A stretch of 35,922 nt of DNA from Hamadaea sp. GTDB lineage: Bacteria > Actinomycetota > Actinomycetes > Mycobacteriales > Micromonosporaceae. The stretch spans positions 1 to 35,922 of the forward strand of contig NZ_JABFVK010000101.1 in assembly GCF_013362815.1 (NCBI RefSeq), read 5' to 3'. Both the position numbers and the translations under genes were made by a program. Positions 28,031 to 35,922 of this stretch are shown here, in pieces. Every line of letters starts with the position of its first letter. Positions within the stretch are counted from its first letter, which is position 1. Under the pieces are notes generated by a model. It was not told where the DNA came from. It saw only the letters and a program-made list of their open reading frames with translations, and ran no database searches.

Positions 28031-29445
28031 TGACCGAGATCACGCAGGAAGAGCATCTTGCTGCCCTGGGGAAGTACGAGTACGGCTGGGCCGACTCCGA
28101 CGTCGCCGGCGCGTCGGCGCAGCGCGGCCTGAACGAGGCCGTCGTACGCGACATCTCGGCGAAGAAGAACGAGCCCGAGTGGATGCTCGACCTCCGGCTG
28201 AAGGGCCTGCGGCTGTTCGGCCGTAAGCCGATGCCGTCGTGGGGCGCGGATCTGTCGACGATCGACTTCGACAACATCAAGTACTTCGTCCGCTCGACCG
28301 AGAAGCAGGCGGCGAGCTGGGACGAGCTGCCCGAGGACATCAAGAACACCTACGACAAGCTGGGCATCCCCGAGGCGGAGAAGCAGCGCCTCGTCGCCGG
28401 TGTCGCGGCGCAGTACGAGTCCGAGGTGGTCTACCACAAGATCCGCGAGGACCTCGAGGAGCAGGGCGTCATCTTCCTCGACACCGACACCGGCCTCAAG
28501 GAGCACCCGGAGCTGTTCCAGGAGTACTTCGGCACGGTGATCCCGGTCGGGGACAACAAGTTCGCGGCGCTCAACACGTCGGTCTGGTCCGGCGGCTCGT
28601 TCATCTACGTCCCGAAGGGCGTGCACGTCGAGATCCCGCTCCAGGCGTACTTCCGGATCAACACCGAGAACATGGGCCAGTTCGAGCGGACCCTGATCAT
28701 CGTGGACGAGGACGCGTACGTCCACTATGTCGAGGGCTGCACCGCGCCGATCTACTCGTCGGACTCGCTGCACAGCGCGGTCGTCGAGATCATCGTGAAG
28801 AAGGGCGGCCGCTGCCGCTACACCACGATCCAGAACTGGTCGAACAACGTCTACAACCTGGTCACCAAGCGCGCCGTGGCGCACGAGGGCGCGACCATGG
28901 AGTGGATCGACGGCAACATCGGTTCCAAGGTCACGATGAAGTACCCGGCCGTCTACATGGTCGGCGAGCACGCCAAGGGCGAGGTGCTCAGCGTCGCGAT
29001 GGCCGGTGAGGGCCAGCACCAGGACGCCGGCGCGAAGATGGTGCACGCCGCGCCGCACACCAGCTCGACCATCGTCTCCAAGTCGATCGCCCGGGGCGGC
29101 GGCCGCACCTCCTACCGCGGTCTCGTCCAGGTGCTCGAGGGCTCCAGCCACAGCAAGTCCACGGTCAAGTGCGACGCGCTGCTGGTCGACACGATCTCCC
29201 GGTCGGACACCTACCCCTACGTCGACATCCGCGAGGACGACGTGGCGATGGGGCACGAGGCCACCGTCTCCAAGGTCAGCGAGGACCAGCTCTTCTACCT
29301 GATGAGCCGGGGCATGTCCGAGGACGAGGCCATGGCGATGATCGTGCGCGGCTTCATCGAGCCGATCGCCAAGGAGCTCCCGATGGAGTACGCCCTGGAA
29401 CTGAACCGCCTGATCGAACTGCAGATGGAAGGTGCCGTCGGCTGA
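28030..29445 (+). CDS. sufB: Fe-S cluster scaffold SufB
   Basis: 471-residue SufB, scaffold of the SufBC2D complex on which clusters are assembled. Beta-helix core sequences such as [39 protein letters not shown] and [20 protein letters not shown] are present, and the candidate cluster or persulfide cysteine is C381 ([11 protein letters not shown]). C-terminal [18 protein letters not shown] is the conserved helical tail. The length shows there is no intein, unlike M. tuberculosis SufB. ATG 28030 shares a base with the sufR stop, and the stop shares a base with sufD. Confidence 0.97.
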   Translation: MTEITQEEHLAALGKYEYGWADSDVAGASAQRGLNEAVVRDISAKKNEPEWMLDLRLKGLRLFGRKPMPSWGADLSTIDFDNIKYFVRSTEKQAASWDELPEDIKNTYDKLGIPEAEKQRLVAGVAAQYESEVVYHKIREDLEEQGVIFLDTDTGLKEHPELFQEYFGTVIPVGDNKFAALNTSVWSGGSFIYVPKGVHVEIPLQAYFRINTENMGQFERTLIIVDEDAYVHYVEGCTAPIYSSDSLHSAVVEIIVKKGGRCRYTTIQNWSNNVYNLVTKRAVAHEGATMEWIDGNIGSKVTMKYPAVYMVGEHAKGEVLSVAMAGEGQHQDAGAKMVHAAPHTSSTIVSKSIARGGGRTSYRGLVQVLEGSSHSKSTVKCDALLVDTISRSDTYPYVDIREDDVAMGHEATVSKVSEDQLFYLMSRGMSEDEAMAMIVRGFIEPIAKELPMEYALELNRLIELQMEGAVG

Positions 29446-30596
29446 TGACGACCCTCGCGAACAGCGCACCGCCGAAGACGAAGTCGCAAGCGCTGCGCTC
29501 CTACGACGTCGCGGACTTCCCGGCCCTCACGGGGCTGGAGGAGGAGTGGCGGTTCACCCCGCTGAAGCGGCTGCGCGGCCTGGCCACCGAGACGGTGCCG
29601 GCCGCCACCGGGGCGGCGCCGAAGTACGAGCTCCCGACGCTGCCGGCCGGGGTCACCGTGACCTCCGTCGGCCGCGACGACGCCCGGCTCGGCAGCGTGC
29701 TCACGCCGTTCGACCGGATCAGCGCGCTCGCGTACGCGGGCTTCGAGAACGCGACGCTGATCAAGGTGGCGAACGAGGCCACGCCGGCTGAGCCGATCCA
29801 GGTACGCCTCGTCGGCGGCGGCGCGGAGGGGATCGCGTACGGGCACACCTTCGTCGAGATCGGCGCGCTCGCCGAGGCGACCCTGATCCTGGAGCACACC
29901 GGCAGCGCCACGCTGGCCGACAACGTCGAGATCTCGGTCGGCTCCGGCGCGCACCTGACCCTCGTCACCGTCGCCGACTGGGCCCGGGACGCCGTCCAGG
30001 CGCAGCACCTGAAGTTCCGGCTCGGCCGCGACGCCAAGGTGCTGCACGTGCAGGTTTCGCTGGGCGGCGACCTCGTCCGCCAGTACACCTCGGTCGAGTA
30101 CGCCGATCGCGGTGGCGACATGAGCGCTTACGGTCTGTACTTCGCGACCGAAGGCCAGCACCTCGAGCACCGCCTGCTCGTTGACCACGCCGTGCCGGAC
30201 TGCCGCTCGTACGTGGGTTACCGGGGCGCGCTCCAGGGTGAGCAGGCGCACACGGTGTGGGTCGGCGACGTGCTCATCCGGGCCGAGGCGACCGGCACCG
30301 ACACCTACGAGATCAACCGGAACCTGCTGCTGTCCGACGGCGCACGGGCCGACTCGGTGCCGAACCTGGAGATCGAGACCGGCGAGGTGGCCGGGGCCGG
30401 TCACGCCAGCGCCACCGGCCGGTTCGACGACGAGCACCTTTTCTACCTGATGGCCCGGGGCATCCCCGAGGACGAGGCGCGCAAGCTCGTCGTCCGTGGC
30501 TTCTTCGCCGAGCTGCTGGCGAAGATCCCGGTGCCGGAGCTGCACGACCGGCTCGGGGACGTGATCGAGGCGCGCCTACAGGGGGCCTCGGCATGA
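29445..30596 (+). CDS. sufD: Fe-S assembly protein SufD
   Basis: 383-residue SufB paralogue that completes the SufBC2D scaffold and is needed for iron entry. It has an N-terminal EEEWRFTPLKRL helix, a beta-helix core (TLILEHTGSATLADNVEISV, VGYRGALQGEQAHTVWVGDV) and the tail GIPEDEARKLVVRGFFAEL shared with SufB. It starts in the overlap TGATG at 29443-29447 and ends overlapping the Rieske gene start (ATGA), so expression is tightly coupled. Confidence 0.95.
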   Translation: MTTLANSAPPKTKSQALRSYDVADFPALTGLEEEWRFTPLKRLRGLATETVPAATGAAPKYELPTLPAGVTVTSVGRDDARLGSVLTPFDRISALAYAGFENATLIKVANEATPAEPIQVRLVGGGAEGIAYGHTFVEIGALAEATLILEHTGSATLADNVEISVGSGAHLTLVTVADWARDAVQAQHLKFRLGRDAKVLHVQVSLGGDLVRQYTSVEYADRGGDMSAYGLYFATEGQHLEHRLLVDHAVPDCRSYVGYRGALQGEQAHTVWVGDVLIRAEATGTDTYEINRNLLLSDGARADSVPNLEIETGEVAGAGHASATGRFDDEHLFYLMARGIPEDEARKLVVRGFFAELLAKIPVPELHDRLGDVIEARLQGASA

Positions 30597-30925
30597 GCTT
30601 CCTTCCGGCCTGTTCGACCGACGACGTCGCCAAGGGCTCGGCCCTGCACGTCGAGGTCGAGGGCGTCGACATCGCGATCGTGCACGCGGAGGACGACCAG
30701 TTCTACGCGATCCACGACGAGTGCTCGCACGCCTCGATCCCGCTGTCCGACGGCGAGGTCGACGGCTGCACCCTGGAATGCTGGCTGCACGGCTCGCGTT
30801 TCGACCTTCGGACCGGAGAGCCGACCGGGCTGCCCGCGACCGAACCCGTTCCCGTCTACCCCGTCGAAGTCCGCGACGGTTCTGTCTACGTCGGCCTGAC
30901 GTCGAGCAATGGAGTTACCCCATGA
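30593..30925 (+). CDS. Rieske-type [2Fe-2S] ferredoxin in suf operon
   Basis: 110-residue cytoplasmic Rieske protein of the NirD/dioxygenase-ferredoxin type. The ligands are in CSHASIPLSDGEV and CWLHGSRFD (C-x-H and C-x2-H). There are no bc1-type disulfide cysteines and no signal peptide. It overlaps sufD and sufC by four bases each, so it is an integral part of the operon, as in other actinobacteria. It may feed electrons to Fe-S assembly or repair, or be an early client; its role is not established. Confidence 0.93.
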   Translation: MSFLPACSTDDVAKGSALHVEVEGVDIAIVHAEDDQFYAIHDECSHASIPLSDGEVDGCTLECWLHGSRFDLRTGEPTGLPATEPVPVYPVEVRDGSVYVGLTSSNGVTP

Positions 30926-31707
30926 GTGTTCTGGAGATCCGTGACCTGCAGGTGTCGGTCAAGCTGCCCGAGGGCGAGCTGAAGCCGATCCTCGCGGGCG
31001 TCACCCTGACCGTCCGGTCGGGCGAGACCCACGCCATCATGGGCCCCAACGGTTCGGGCAAGTCGACGCTGGCGTACTCGATCGCCGGGCACCCGAAGTA
31101 CGAGATCACCGGCGGCACGGTCACCCTCGACGGGCAGGACGTGCTGGCCATGACGGTGGACGAGCGCGCCCGGGCCGGGCTCTTCCTCGCGATGCAGTAC
31201 CCCGTCGAGGTCCCCGGCGTCTCGGTCGCCAACTTCCTGCGTACCGCCAAGACCGCCATCGACGGTGAGGCCCCGAAGCTGCGCACGTGGGGCGCGGACC
31301 TGAAGGGCGCGATGGAGCGCCTGGGCATGGACCCGGCGTTCGCGCAGCGCAACGTGAACGAGGGCTTCTCGGGCGGCGAGAAGAAGCGGCACGAGATCGT
31401 GCAGCTGGAGCTGCTCAAGCCGAAGATCGCGATCCTCGACGAGACCGACTCCGGCCTCGACGTCGACGCGCTGCGGGTGGTCAGCGAGGGCGTCAACCGG
31501 GTCAAGGAGACGACCGGCATCGGCACGCTGCTGATCACGCACTACACGCGGATCCTCCGCTACATCAAGCCCGACTTCGTGCACGTCTTCGTCGCCGGGA
31601 AGATCGTCGAGGAGGGCGGCCCCGAGCTCGCCGAGAAGCTGGAAGCCGAAGGCTACGAGCACTACGTCGCAGACGTTCAGCAGCCCGGCGTGGCAACGGC
31701 GGCCTGA
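30922..31707 (+). CDS. sufC: Fe-S assembly ATPase SufC
   Basis: 261-residue ABC-type ATPase that dimerises on SufB-SufD and drives cluster assembly. Walker A is GPNGSGKST (41-49), the Q-loop is LAMQYPVEVPG, the signature is FSGGEKKRHEI, Walker B is IAILDETDSGLD, and the switch His is in LITHYTRIL. ATG 30922 overlaps the Rieske stop; nine bases separate it from sufS. The sequence is standard and complete. Confidence 0.97.
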   Translation: MSVLEIRDLQVSVKLPEGELKPILAGVTLTVRSGETHAIMGPNGSGKSTLAYSIAGHPKYEITGGTVTLDGQDVLAMTVDERARAGLFLAMQYPVEVPGVSVANFLRTAKTAIDGEAPKLRTWGADLKGAMERLGMDPAFAQRNVNEGFSGGEKKRHEIVQLELLKPKIAILDETDSGLDVDALRVVSEGVNRVKETTGIGTLLITHYTRILRYIKPDFVHVFVAGKIVEEGGPELAEKLEAEGYEHYVADVQQPGVATAA

Positions 31708-31716
31708 GGAGGCGTC

Positions 31717-33024
31717 ATGTCGGTGATCACCATTCCTGAGGGGATGCCGCAGTACGTGGAGAAGCCGCGCCTGGACGTCGAGGCGATCCGGGCGGACTTC
31801 CCGATCCTGTCGCGCACGATCAACGGGCACCCGATGGTGTACCTCGACTCCGGCAACACCTCGCAGAAGCCGCGTCAGGTGGTGGAGGCGATGGTGGACC
31901 ACTACTTCCACCACAACGCCAACGTGTCGCGGGCGATCTACACGCTCGGCAGCGAGGCGACGGAGGCGTACGAGGGCGCCCGGGCGACGGTCGCGGAGTT
32001 CATCGGAGCGCCGCGGGCCGACGAGATCGTCTTCACGAAGAACTCCACCGAGGCGATCAACCTCGTCGCGCACGCGTTCAGTGGGACTGCGGCCGATCCG
32101 CGCTTCCGGCTGGGGCCGGGCGACGAGATCGTCATCAGCGAGATGGAGCACCACTCCAACCTCGTGCCGTGGCAGCTGCTCTGCGAGCGGACCGGCGCGA
32201 CGCTGAAGTGGTTCGGCGTGACCGATCAGGGCCGGCTCGACGAGTCCAACCTGGACGAACTGGTCACCGAGCGTACCAAGATCGTCTCGCTCGTCCACTA
32301 CTCGAACATCCTCGGCACGATCAACGCGACCTCCCGCATCACCAAGCGGGCCAAGGAGGTCGGCGCGCTGGTGCTGCTCGACTGCTCGCAGTCCGTGCCG
32401 CACCTGCCGTTCGACGTCGTCGACTACGGCGTGGACTTCATCGCCTTCACCGGGCACAAGATGCTCGGGCCGACCGGGATCGGCGTCCTGTGGGGCCGCT
32501 ACGAGCTGCTGGAGGCCATGCCTCCGTTCCTCGGCGGTGGTTCCATGGTGGAGACGGTGACCATGCCGCGCACCACGTACGCACCGCCGCCGGCCCGGTT
32601 CGAGGCGGGCACCCCGCCGATCGCCGAGGCCGTCGGGCTGGCCGCCGCCGTCCGCTACCTCCAGGGTGTCGGCATGGAGGCGATCCAGTGGCACGAGAAG
32701 GAGCTCACGGCGTACGCCCTCGACGCTCTGGCGACGGTGCCCGGACTGCACGTATTCGGCCCCACGGTGCCGGTCGGCCGGGGCGGGACGATCTCGTTCT
32801 CGCTGGCGGCCGACGACGGCACCCCGATCCACCCGCACGACGTCGGCCAGGTGCTCGACAGCCTCGGTGTGCAGGTCCGGGTCGGTCACCACTGCGCCCG
32901 GCCGACCTGCGTACGCTTCGGCGTCGCAGCGATGACCCGCGCCTCCTTCTACCTCTACACGACGACCGGCGAGGTCGACGCCCTCGTGCGCGGCCTTGCC
33001 CAGGTCCGGAAGGTGTTCGCGTAG
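31717..33024 (+). CDS. sufS: Cysteine desulfurase SufS
   Basis: 435-residue PLP enzyme of the group II SufS/CsdA family that takes sulfur from cysteine as a persulfide. The PLP Schiff-base lysine is K248 (FTGHKMLGPTG), PLP contacts are in EMEHHSNLVPW and LLDCSQSVPH, and the persulfide-bearing cysteine is C393 (RVGHHCARP). The ATG follows sufC by nine bases, with GGAGG in the gap region. The neighbour sufU is the sulfur acceptor, giving the SufSU arrangement of Gram-positives instead of SufSE. Confidence 0.97.
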   Translation: MSVITIPEGMPQYVEKPRLDVEAIRADFPILSRTINGHPMVYLDSGNTSQKPRQVVEAMVDHYFHHNANVSRAIYTLGSEATEAYEGARATVAEFIGAPRADEIVFTKNSTEAINLVAHAFSGTAADPRFRLGPGDEIVISEMEHHSNLVPWQLLCERTGATLKWFGVTDQGRLDESNLDELVTERTKIVSLVHYSNILGTINATSRITKRAKEVGALVLLDCSQSVPHLPFDVVDYGVDFIAFTGHKMLGPTGIGVLWGRYELLEAMPPFLGGGSMVETVTMPRTTYAPPPARFEAGTPPIAEAVGLAAAVRYLQGVGMEAIQWHEKELTAYALDALATVPGLHVFGPTVPVGRGGTISFSLAADDGTPIHPHDVGQVLDSLGVQVRVGHHCARPTCVRFGVAAMTRASFYLYTTTGEVDALVRGLAQVRKVFA

Positions 33025-33026
33025 CC

Positions 33027-33476
33027 ATGCAGCTCGATCAGCTCTACCAAGAGATCATTCTCGATCACTACAAGCGCCCGCTCGGCCGGGGGCTCCGTGA
33101 TCCCTACGAGGCTGAGACCCATCACGTGAACCCCACCTGCGGTGACGAGATCACCCTGCGGGTGCACGCCGACGACGGCAAGATCGCCGACGTCTCGTGG
33201 GAGGGCCAGGGCTGCTCGATCAGCCAGGCCTCGGCGAGCATCCTGCACGAGCTGCTCACGGGGACTTCCGTGGGCGACGCGCTGAAGGTGCACGAGACGT
33301 TCGTGGAGCTGATGCAGAGCAAGGGCCAGATCGAGCCCGACGAGTCGGTCCTCGGCGACGCGGTGGCGTTCGCCGGGGTGGCGAAGTATCCGGCGCGGGT
33401 CAAATGCGCGCTGCTTTCCTGGATGGCGTTCAAGGACGCGCTGGCGCGGGCCGGCGCGATGGAGGTTCCGTCATGA
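33027..33476 (+). CDS. sufU: Zn-dependent sulfurtransferase SufU
   Basis: 149-residue IscU-fold protein that accepts sulfur from SufS. Zn ligands expected from the family are C38 (NPTCGDE), D40, C63 (GQGCSIS) and C127 (RVKCALLSW). The ~20-residue insertion between the second and third ligands typical of SufU versus IscU is present. The start lies two bases after the sufS stop, and the stop overlaps sufT (ATGA). Confidence 0.96.
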   Translation: MQLDQLYQEIILDHYKRPLGRGLRDPYEAETHHVNPTCGDEITLRVHADDGKIADVSWEGQGCSISQASASILHELLTGTSVGDALKVHETFVELMQSKGQIEPDESVLGDAVAFAGVAKYPARVKCALLSWMAFKDALARAGAMEVPS

Positions 33477-33838
33477 GCGAAGACACTGTCGCTGCTGCGC
33501 CGTCGGCAGTCTCGAAGGCGACCGAGGCCGAGGTCGAGGAGGCGATGAAGGACGTCGTCGACCCCGAGCTGGGCATCAACGTCGTCGACCTCGGCCTGAT
33601 CTACGGCGTCCACGTCGACGACGACAACGTCGTCACCCTCGACATGACGCTGACCTCGGCGGCCTGCCCGCTGACCGACGTCATCGAGGACCAGGCGCGG
33701 TCGGCCATCTGCGGCGGTCCCGGTGGTGGGCTGGCGTCCGACATCCGCATCAACTGGGTGTGGCTGCCGCCGTGGGGTCCCGACAAGATCACCGATGAGG
33801 GCCGGGATCAGCTGCGGGCGCTCGGCTTCAACGTCTGA
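33473..33838 (+). CDS. sufT: MIP18/DUF59 family Fe-S maturation factor SufT
   Basis: 121-residue protein of the MIP18 (DUF59) family, which assists delivery of clusters to client proteins. After a ~20-residue N-terminal extension it has MKDVVDPELGINVVDLGLIYG, the conserved LTSAACPLTD with its single functional cysteine, and the C-terminal WLPPWGPDKITDEGRDQLRA shared with this clade. It is the last gene of the suf operon, overlapping sufU, and is followed by tandem repeats and the palindromes. Confidence 0.94.
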   Translation: MSEDTVAAAPSAVSKATEAEVEEAMKDVVDPELGINVVDLGLIYGVHVDDDNVVTLDMTLTSAACPLTDVIEDQARSAICGGPGGGLASDIRINWVWLPPWGPDKITDEGRDQLRALGFNV

Positions 33839-33840
33839 CG

Positions 33841-33876
33841 CGGTTTGCGCGGTTCGCGCGGTTCGCGCGGTTCGCG
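33841..33876 (+). repeat. 9-bp tandem repeat, four copies
   Basis: CGGTTTGCG once followed by three exact CGGTTCGCG units, directly after the sufT stop. Confidence 0.9.
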
Positions 33877-33879
33877 CGT

Positions 33880-33929
33880 TGATCTAGGCGAGAAATGGTT
33901 GCCCAGGCAGCCGTTTCTCGCCTAGATCA
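33880..33929. repeat. 50-bp palindrome A, likely suf operon terminator
   Basis: Sixteen perfectly paired bases at each end (33880-33895 with 33914-33929) and a further eight pairs inside including two G.T, leaving only CA at the tip. On the plus strand it is followed by TTTT (33930-33933), so it can terminate suf transcription. Confidence 0.9.
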
Positions 33930-33963
33930 TTTTCGGCGCCGTGATCTCGGCCGTCAGTCGGGG

Positions 33964-34013
33964 TGATCTTGAACCGAATACGTCGCCCTGGCAGCGTTTT
34001 CTATTCAAGATCA
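33964..34013. repeat. 50-bp palindrome B
   Basis: Same length as palindrome A and 34/50 identical. Outer arms 33964-33973 and 34004-34013 pair perfectly, inner pairing is partial, and the centre GCCCTGGCAGC parallels GCCCAGGCAGC of A. Confidence 0.85.
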
Positions 34014-34082
34014 GCGAGCGCAGCGCGCCGCGAGCGCAGCGATCAGCGCGCGCCGCTAGCGAGCCGCGCGGGGCGTGAGCCG
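34014..34082. repeat. GC-rich repetitive spacer before HIT gene stop
   Basis: GCGAGCGCAGCG occurs at 34014-34025 and 34030-34041, and GCCGCTAG-type motifs recur near 34052 and 34080. No gene is seen. Confidence 0.6.
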
Positions 34083-34556
34083 CTAGGCGAGCGCCTGCCG
34101 AATGGCGGCCCCGAGAGCGCCGATCTCCGCGGGAGACTGCGAGAGAACGCCGTTCTCGTGCATCAAAGCGTGATACTGCTGCTGCGCGTACGGCACTCCC
34201 GGGGGAAGCGGCGCGACGTGCCAGTGCACATGCGCGTTGCCCTGCATACTGCCGAGGGAGAGCACGTAAGTCCGCTCGGTTGGGACGACTGAGGTGAGCG
34301 CGCGCGCCACCCGATGCACGACCGCCTGAAGGCCGAGGTATTCCGAAGAGCTGAGGTCCCGGATGACGTCGGTGACGTGGCGGCGCGGTACGACGAGGGC
34401 GTAGCCGGGCAGCGTGGGGTAGCGACTGAGGAAGGCGACGTGGTCCCCGTCGTCGTAGAGCAGCTCGTGCTCGTAGCCGGGTTCGCCGGTCAAGAAGGCG
34501 CATACGAAGCAGCCCGCGCGTACCCGTTCTTCATAAGCAGCCGCGTCGAAGATCAT
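34083..34556 (-). CDS. HIT family nucleotide-binding hydrolase
   Basis: 157-residue histidine-triad protein. The triad is H109-V-H111-W-H113 in GNAHVHWHVAP, the catalytic His being the middle or last of the set as in Fhit/HINT proteins. An N-terminal C16-x2-C19 could be one half of a Zn site. ATG 34556 overlaps the stop of the upstream DUF402 gene (ATGA), so the two form an operon; an upstream in-frame start at 34631 lies inside that gene and is rejected. The substrate (AMP-lysine, dinucleoside polyphosphate or other) is not known. Confidence 0.9.
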   Translation of the reverse strand: MIFDAAAYEERVRAGCFVCAFLTGEPGYEHELLYDDGDHVAFLSRYPTLPGYALVVPRRHVTDVIRDLSSSEYLGLQAVVHRVARALTSVVPTERTYVLSLGSMQGNAHVHWHVAPLPPGVPYAQQQYHALMHENGVLSQSPAEIGALGAAIRQALA

Positions 34557-35068
34557 CCGAGCATTCTGAGGTACTGGTCGGGGACTGTGTTGAAGGGCTC
34601 GTTGAAGTTCGCGACAGCCGACAAAAGCCACGAAGCCGACGCTCGGGCGGAAGAAACGACCGGCGGCGGGTACCCGAAGAGCGCGGCGTGCAGAGCGAAC
34701 TCGTCCTCGTCGAGCAGCGACACCTCACCGGTGGTATGCAGCCGGATGACGTCGAGGTCCAGGTCGACGATGGTCAACTCGTCGGGCGCAGTCCACTCGG
34801 GAACCGCGGTGACGTCGCAGTAGACGGCGGTCCGCGAGTCCGACTCGCTGTTGAACCGGGCGGTCCACCACCGGTCGCGGGGGGCGACCATGAGCCGGGG
34901 TCCGTGGACGGTGACCCAGGGGCCGCCTTCGCGCCGCCACGCGCCGCCCGGCGGGGAGCCCAGCCAGACGCCGTGCTCGTCCTCGCCCAGCCGGCGCAGG
35001 GTCGTCTGCCAGTGCAGGCGGCCGTCGAATTTGCGATACAGCACCCGGATGTCACCCACATGGGCCAC
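34553..35068 (-). CDS. DUF402 domain protein
   Basis: 171-residue DUF402 (FomD-like) protein. The domain core VYCDVTAVPEWTAPDELTIVD and LDLDVIRLHTTGEVSLLDE has the family's metal-binding acidic residues, and DEDEFALHAALFGYP precedes the C-terminal helices. Characterised relatives hydrolyse nucleoside diphosphates or pyrophosphate bonds. The GTG start at 35068 is eight bases from the divergent phosphoketolase start, so its promoter must lie inside that gene. It overlaps the HIT gene, pairing two likely nucleotide hydrolases. Confidence 0.87.
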   Translation of the reverse strand: MAHVGDIRVLYRKFDGRLHWQTTLRRLGEDEHGVWLGSPPGGAWRREGGPWVTVHGPRLMVAPRDRWWTARFNSESDSRTAVYCDVTAVPEWTAPDELTIVDLDLDVIRLHTTGEVSLLDEDEFALHAALFGYPPPVVSSARASASWLLSAVANFNEPFNTVPDQYLRMLG

Positions 35069-35076
35069 CGTAGAGG

Positions 35077-35922
35077 GTGTACCTGGACGATGAGACGCTG
35101 GACACCGTCGACGCCTGGTGGCGAGCGGCCAATTATCTGACCGTCGGGCAGATCTACCTCATGGGCAATCCGTTGCTCCGGGAGCCGTTGACGGCCGAGC
35201 ACATCAAGCCCCGGCTGCTGGGGCACTGGGGGACCAGTCCCGGGCTCAACCTGGTGTGGGCGCACTTCAACCGGGCGATCATAGCCCGCGACCTCGACGC
35301 GCTGTTCATCGCCGGCCCGGGCCACGGCGGCCCGGCCATGGTGGCGAACACCTGGCTGGAGGGCACCTACAGCGAGCTCTATCCGGCAGTCGGGCCGAAC
35401 GAGGCCGGGATGGCCCGGCTGTTCCGGCAGTTCTCGTTCCCCGGCGGCATTCCCAGTCACGCCGCGCCCGAGGTCCCCGGGTCGATCCATGAGGGCGGCG
35501 AGCTCGGCTATTCGCTGATGCACGCGTACGGGGCGGTGTTCGACAATCCCGACCTGGTGGTGGCGTGCGTCGTGGGCGACGGCGAGGCGGAGACCGGCCC
35601 GCTGGCGGCCTCCTGGCTGGGGAACATGTTCTGCGATCCCGTGACGGACGGGGCGGTCCTGCCGATCCTCCACTTGAACGGGTACAAGATCGCCAACCCG
35701 ACGTTGTTCGCCCGGATTCCGGAAGAGGACCTGCTGCAGGTCATGCACGGGTTCGGCTACCGGCCGGTCATCGTGGCCGGGGACGATCCAGTCCAGGTTC
35801 ATCACGACCTCGCCCAGGCGCTCGATGGCGCGTTGGACGAGATTTCGCGCCTCCAGCAGCGGGCGAGAAAGGGGGAGGACGGCAGCCGGCCGCGGTGGCC
35901 GATGATCGTTCTGCGTACGCCG
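35077..35922 (+). CDS. xfp: Phosphoketolase (N-terminal part, runs off window)
   Basis: First 282 codons of a thiamine diphosphate phosphoketolase that splits xylulose 5-phosphate (and often fructose 6-phosphate) with phosphate to acetyl phosphate and an aldose phosphate. Recognisable are [15 protein letters not shown] near the N-terminus, [47 protein letters not shown] and the TPP/Mg motif [16 protein letters not shown] 35077 is forced: TAG at 35071-35073 closes the frame just upstream and no other ATG or GTG is available before WWRAANYL. About 500 residues are missing to the right. Xfp versus Xpk specificity cannot be read. Confidence 0.94.
   Translation, partial: MYLDDETLDTVDAWWRAANYLTVGQIYLMGNPLLREPLTAEHIKPRLLGHWGTSPGLNLVWAHFNRAIIARDLDALFIAGPGHGGPAMVANTWLEGTYSELYPAVGPNEAGMARLFRQFSFPGGIPSHAAPEVPGSIHEGGELGYSLMHAYGAVFDNPDLVVACVVGDGEAETGPLAASWLGNMFCDPVTDGAVLPILHLNGYKIANPTLFARIPEEDLLQVMHGFGYRPVIVAGDDPVQVHHDLAQALDGALDEISRLQQRARKGEDGSRPRWPMIVLRTP

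Noticed and set aside
28030-29445. Intein in SufB, as in M. tuberculosis
   Set aside because: The frame is 471 residues with uninterrupted family sequence, so no intein is present.
33841-34082. Insertion sequence remnant in the sufT/HIT spacer
   Set aside because: No transposase frame or terminal repeats with target duplication; the content is short palindromes and tandem repeats only.

Overview
The window is very GC-rich chromosomal DNA from an actinobacterium. WhiA, OpcA, an actinobacterial SufR-SufBDCSUT operon, Tat/lipoprotein signals, frequent GTG starts and leaderless promoters all point there. The style of the intergenic repeats and a phosphoketolase next to a DUF402 gene suggest Micromonosporaceae or a close relative (inference). 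The gene order uvrC-rapZ-yvcK-whiA, gap-pgk-tpiA-secG, pgl-opcA-zwf-(pgi)-tal-tkt, ctaB, ctaA, sufR-B-D-C-S-U-T is the conserved actinobacterial block also known around Rv1420-Rv1466 of Mycobacterium tuberculosis, so most of the window is core genome.

Layout. 1-485 (-): C-terminal half of a glycosyltransferase running off the left edge, apparently lacking its N-terminal domain. 598-1068 (+): exported Rieske lipoprotein. 1162-6171 (+): uvrC, then rapZ-yvcK, then whiA. 6406-9419 (+): gap-pgk-tpiA, closed by a strong terminator. 9623-11374 (+): lone peptide-type ABC substrate-binding lipoprotein. 11478-12135 (+): secG and a cold-shock protein. 12343-20491 (-): one operon tkt-tal-pgi-zwf-opcA-pgl (pentose phosphate pathway and glucose-6-phosphate isomerase). 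20774-23248 (+): ctaB, a small conserved unknown and an ATP-grasp ligase. 23253-24625 (-): ctaA translationally coupled to a small unknown. 24742-27229 (+): polar amino-acid ABC transporter. 27326-33838 (+): sufR-sufB-sufD-Rieske ferredoxin-sufC-sufS-sufU-sufT, almost every junction overlapping. 34083-35068 (-): DUF402 and HIT proteins. 35077-35922 (+): start of a phosphoketolase running off the right edge.

How the genes work together. Lower glycolysis (gap, pgk, tpiA), the oxidative and non-oxidative pentose phosphate pathway and phosphoketolase handle sugar phosphates. ctaA and ctaB make heme A for the aa3 oxidase. The suf operon makes Fe-S clusters, and its promoter region carries a good match to the IdeR/DtxR iron box plus a small dyad that SufR could use.

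The coding content is ordinary. The unusual material is in short repeats. There are two 50-bp palindromes with compensatory arm changes in the sufT/HIT gap. There is a 23-bp inverted repeat split by a 47-bp segment in the csp/pgl gap, and 40 bp of that segment recur, 37/40 identical and in frame, inside the ATP-grasp gene. There is also a 14-bp terminal-inverted-repeat element upstream of gap. Together they look like a family of small mobile or structured repeats, partly nested in one another, which is my best candidate for something undescribed here.
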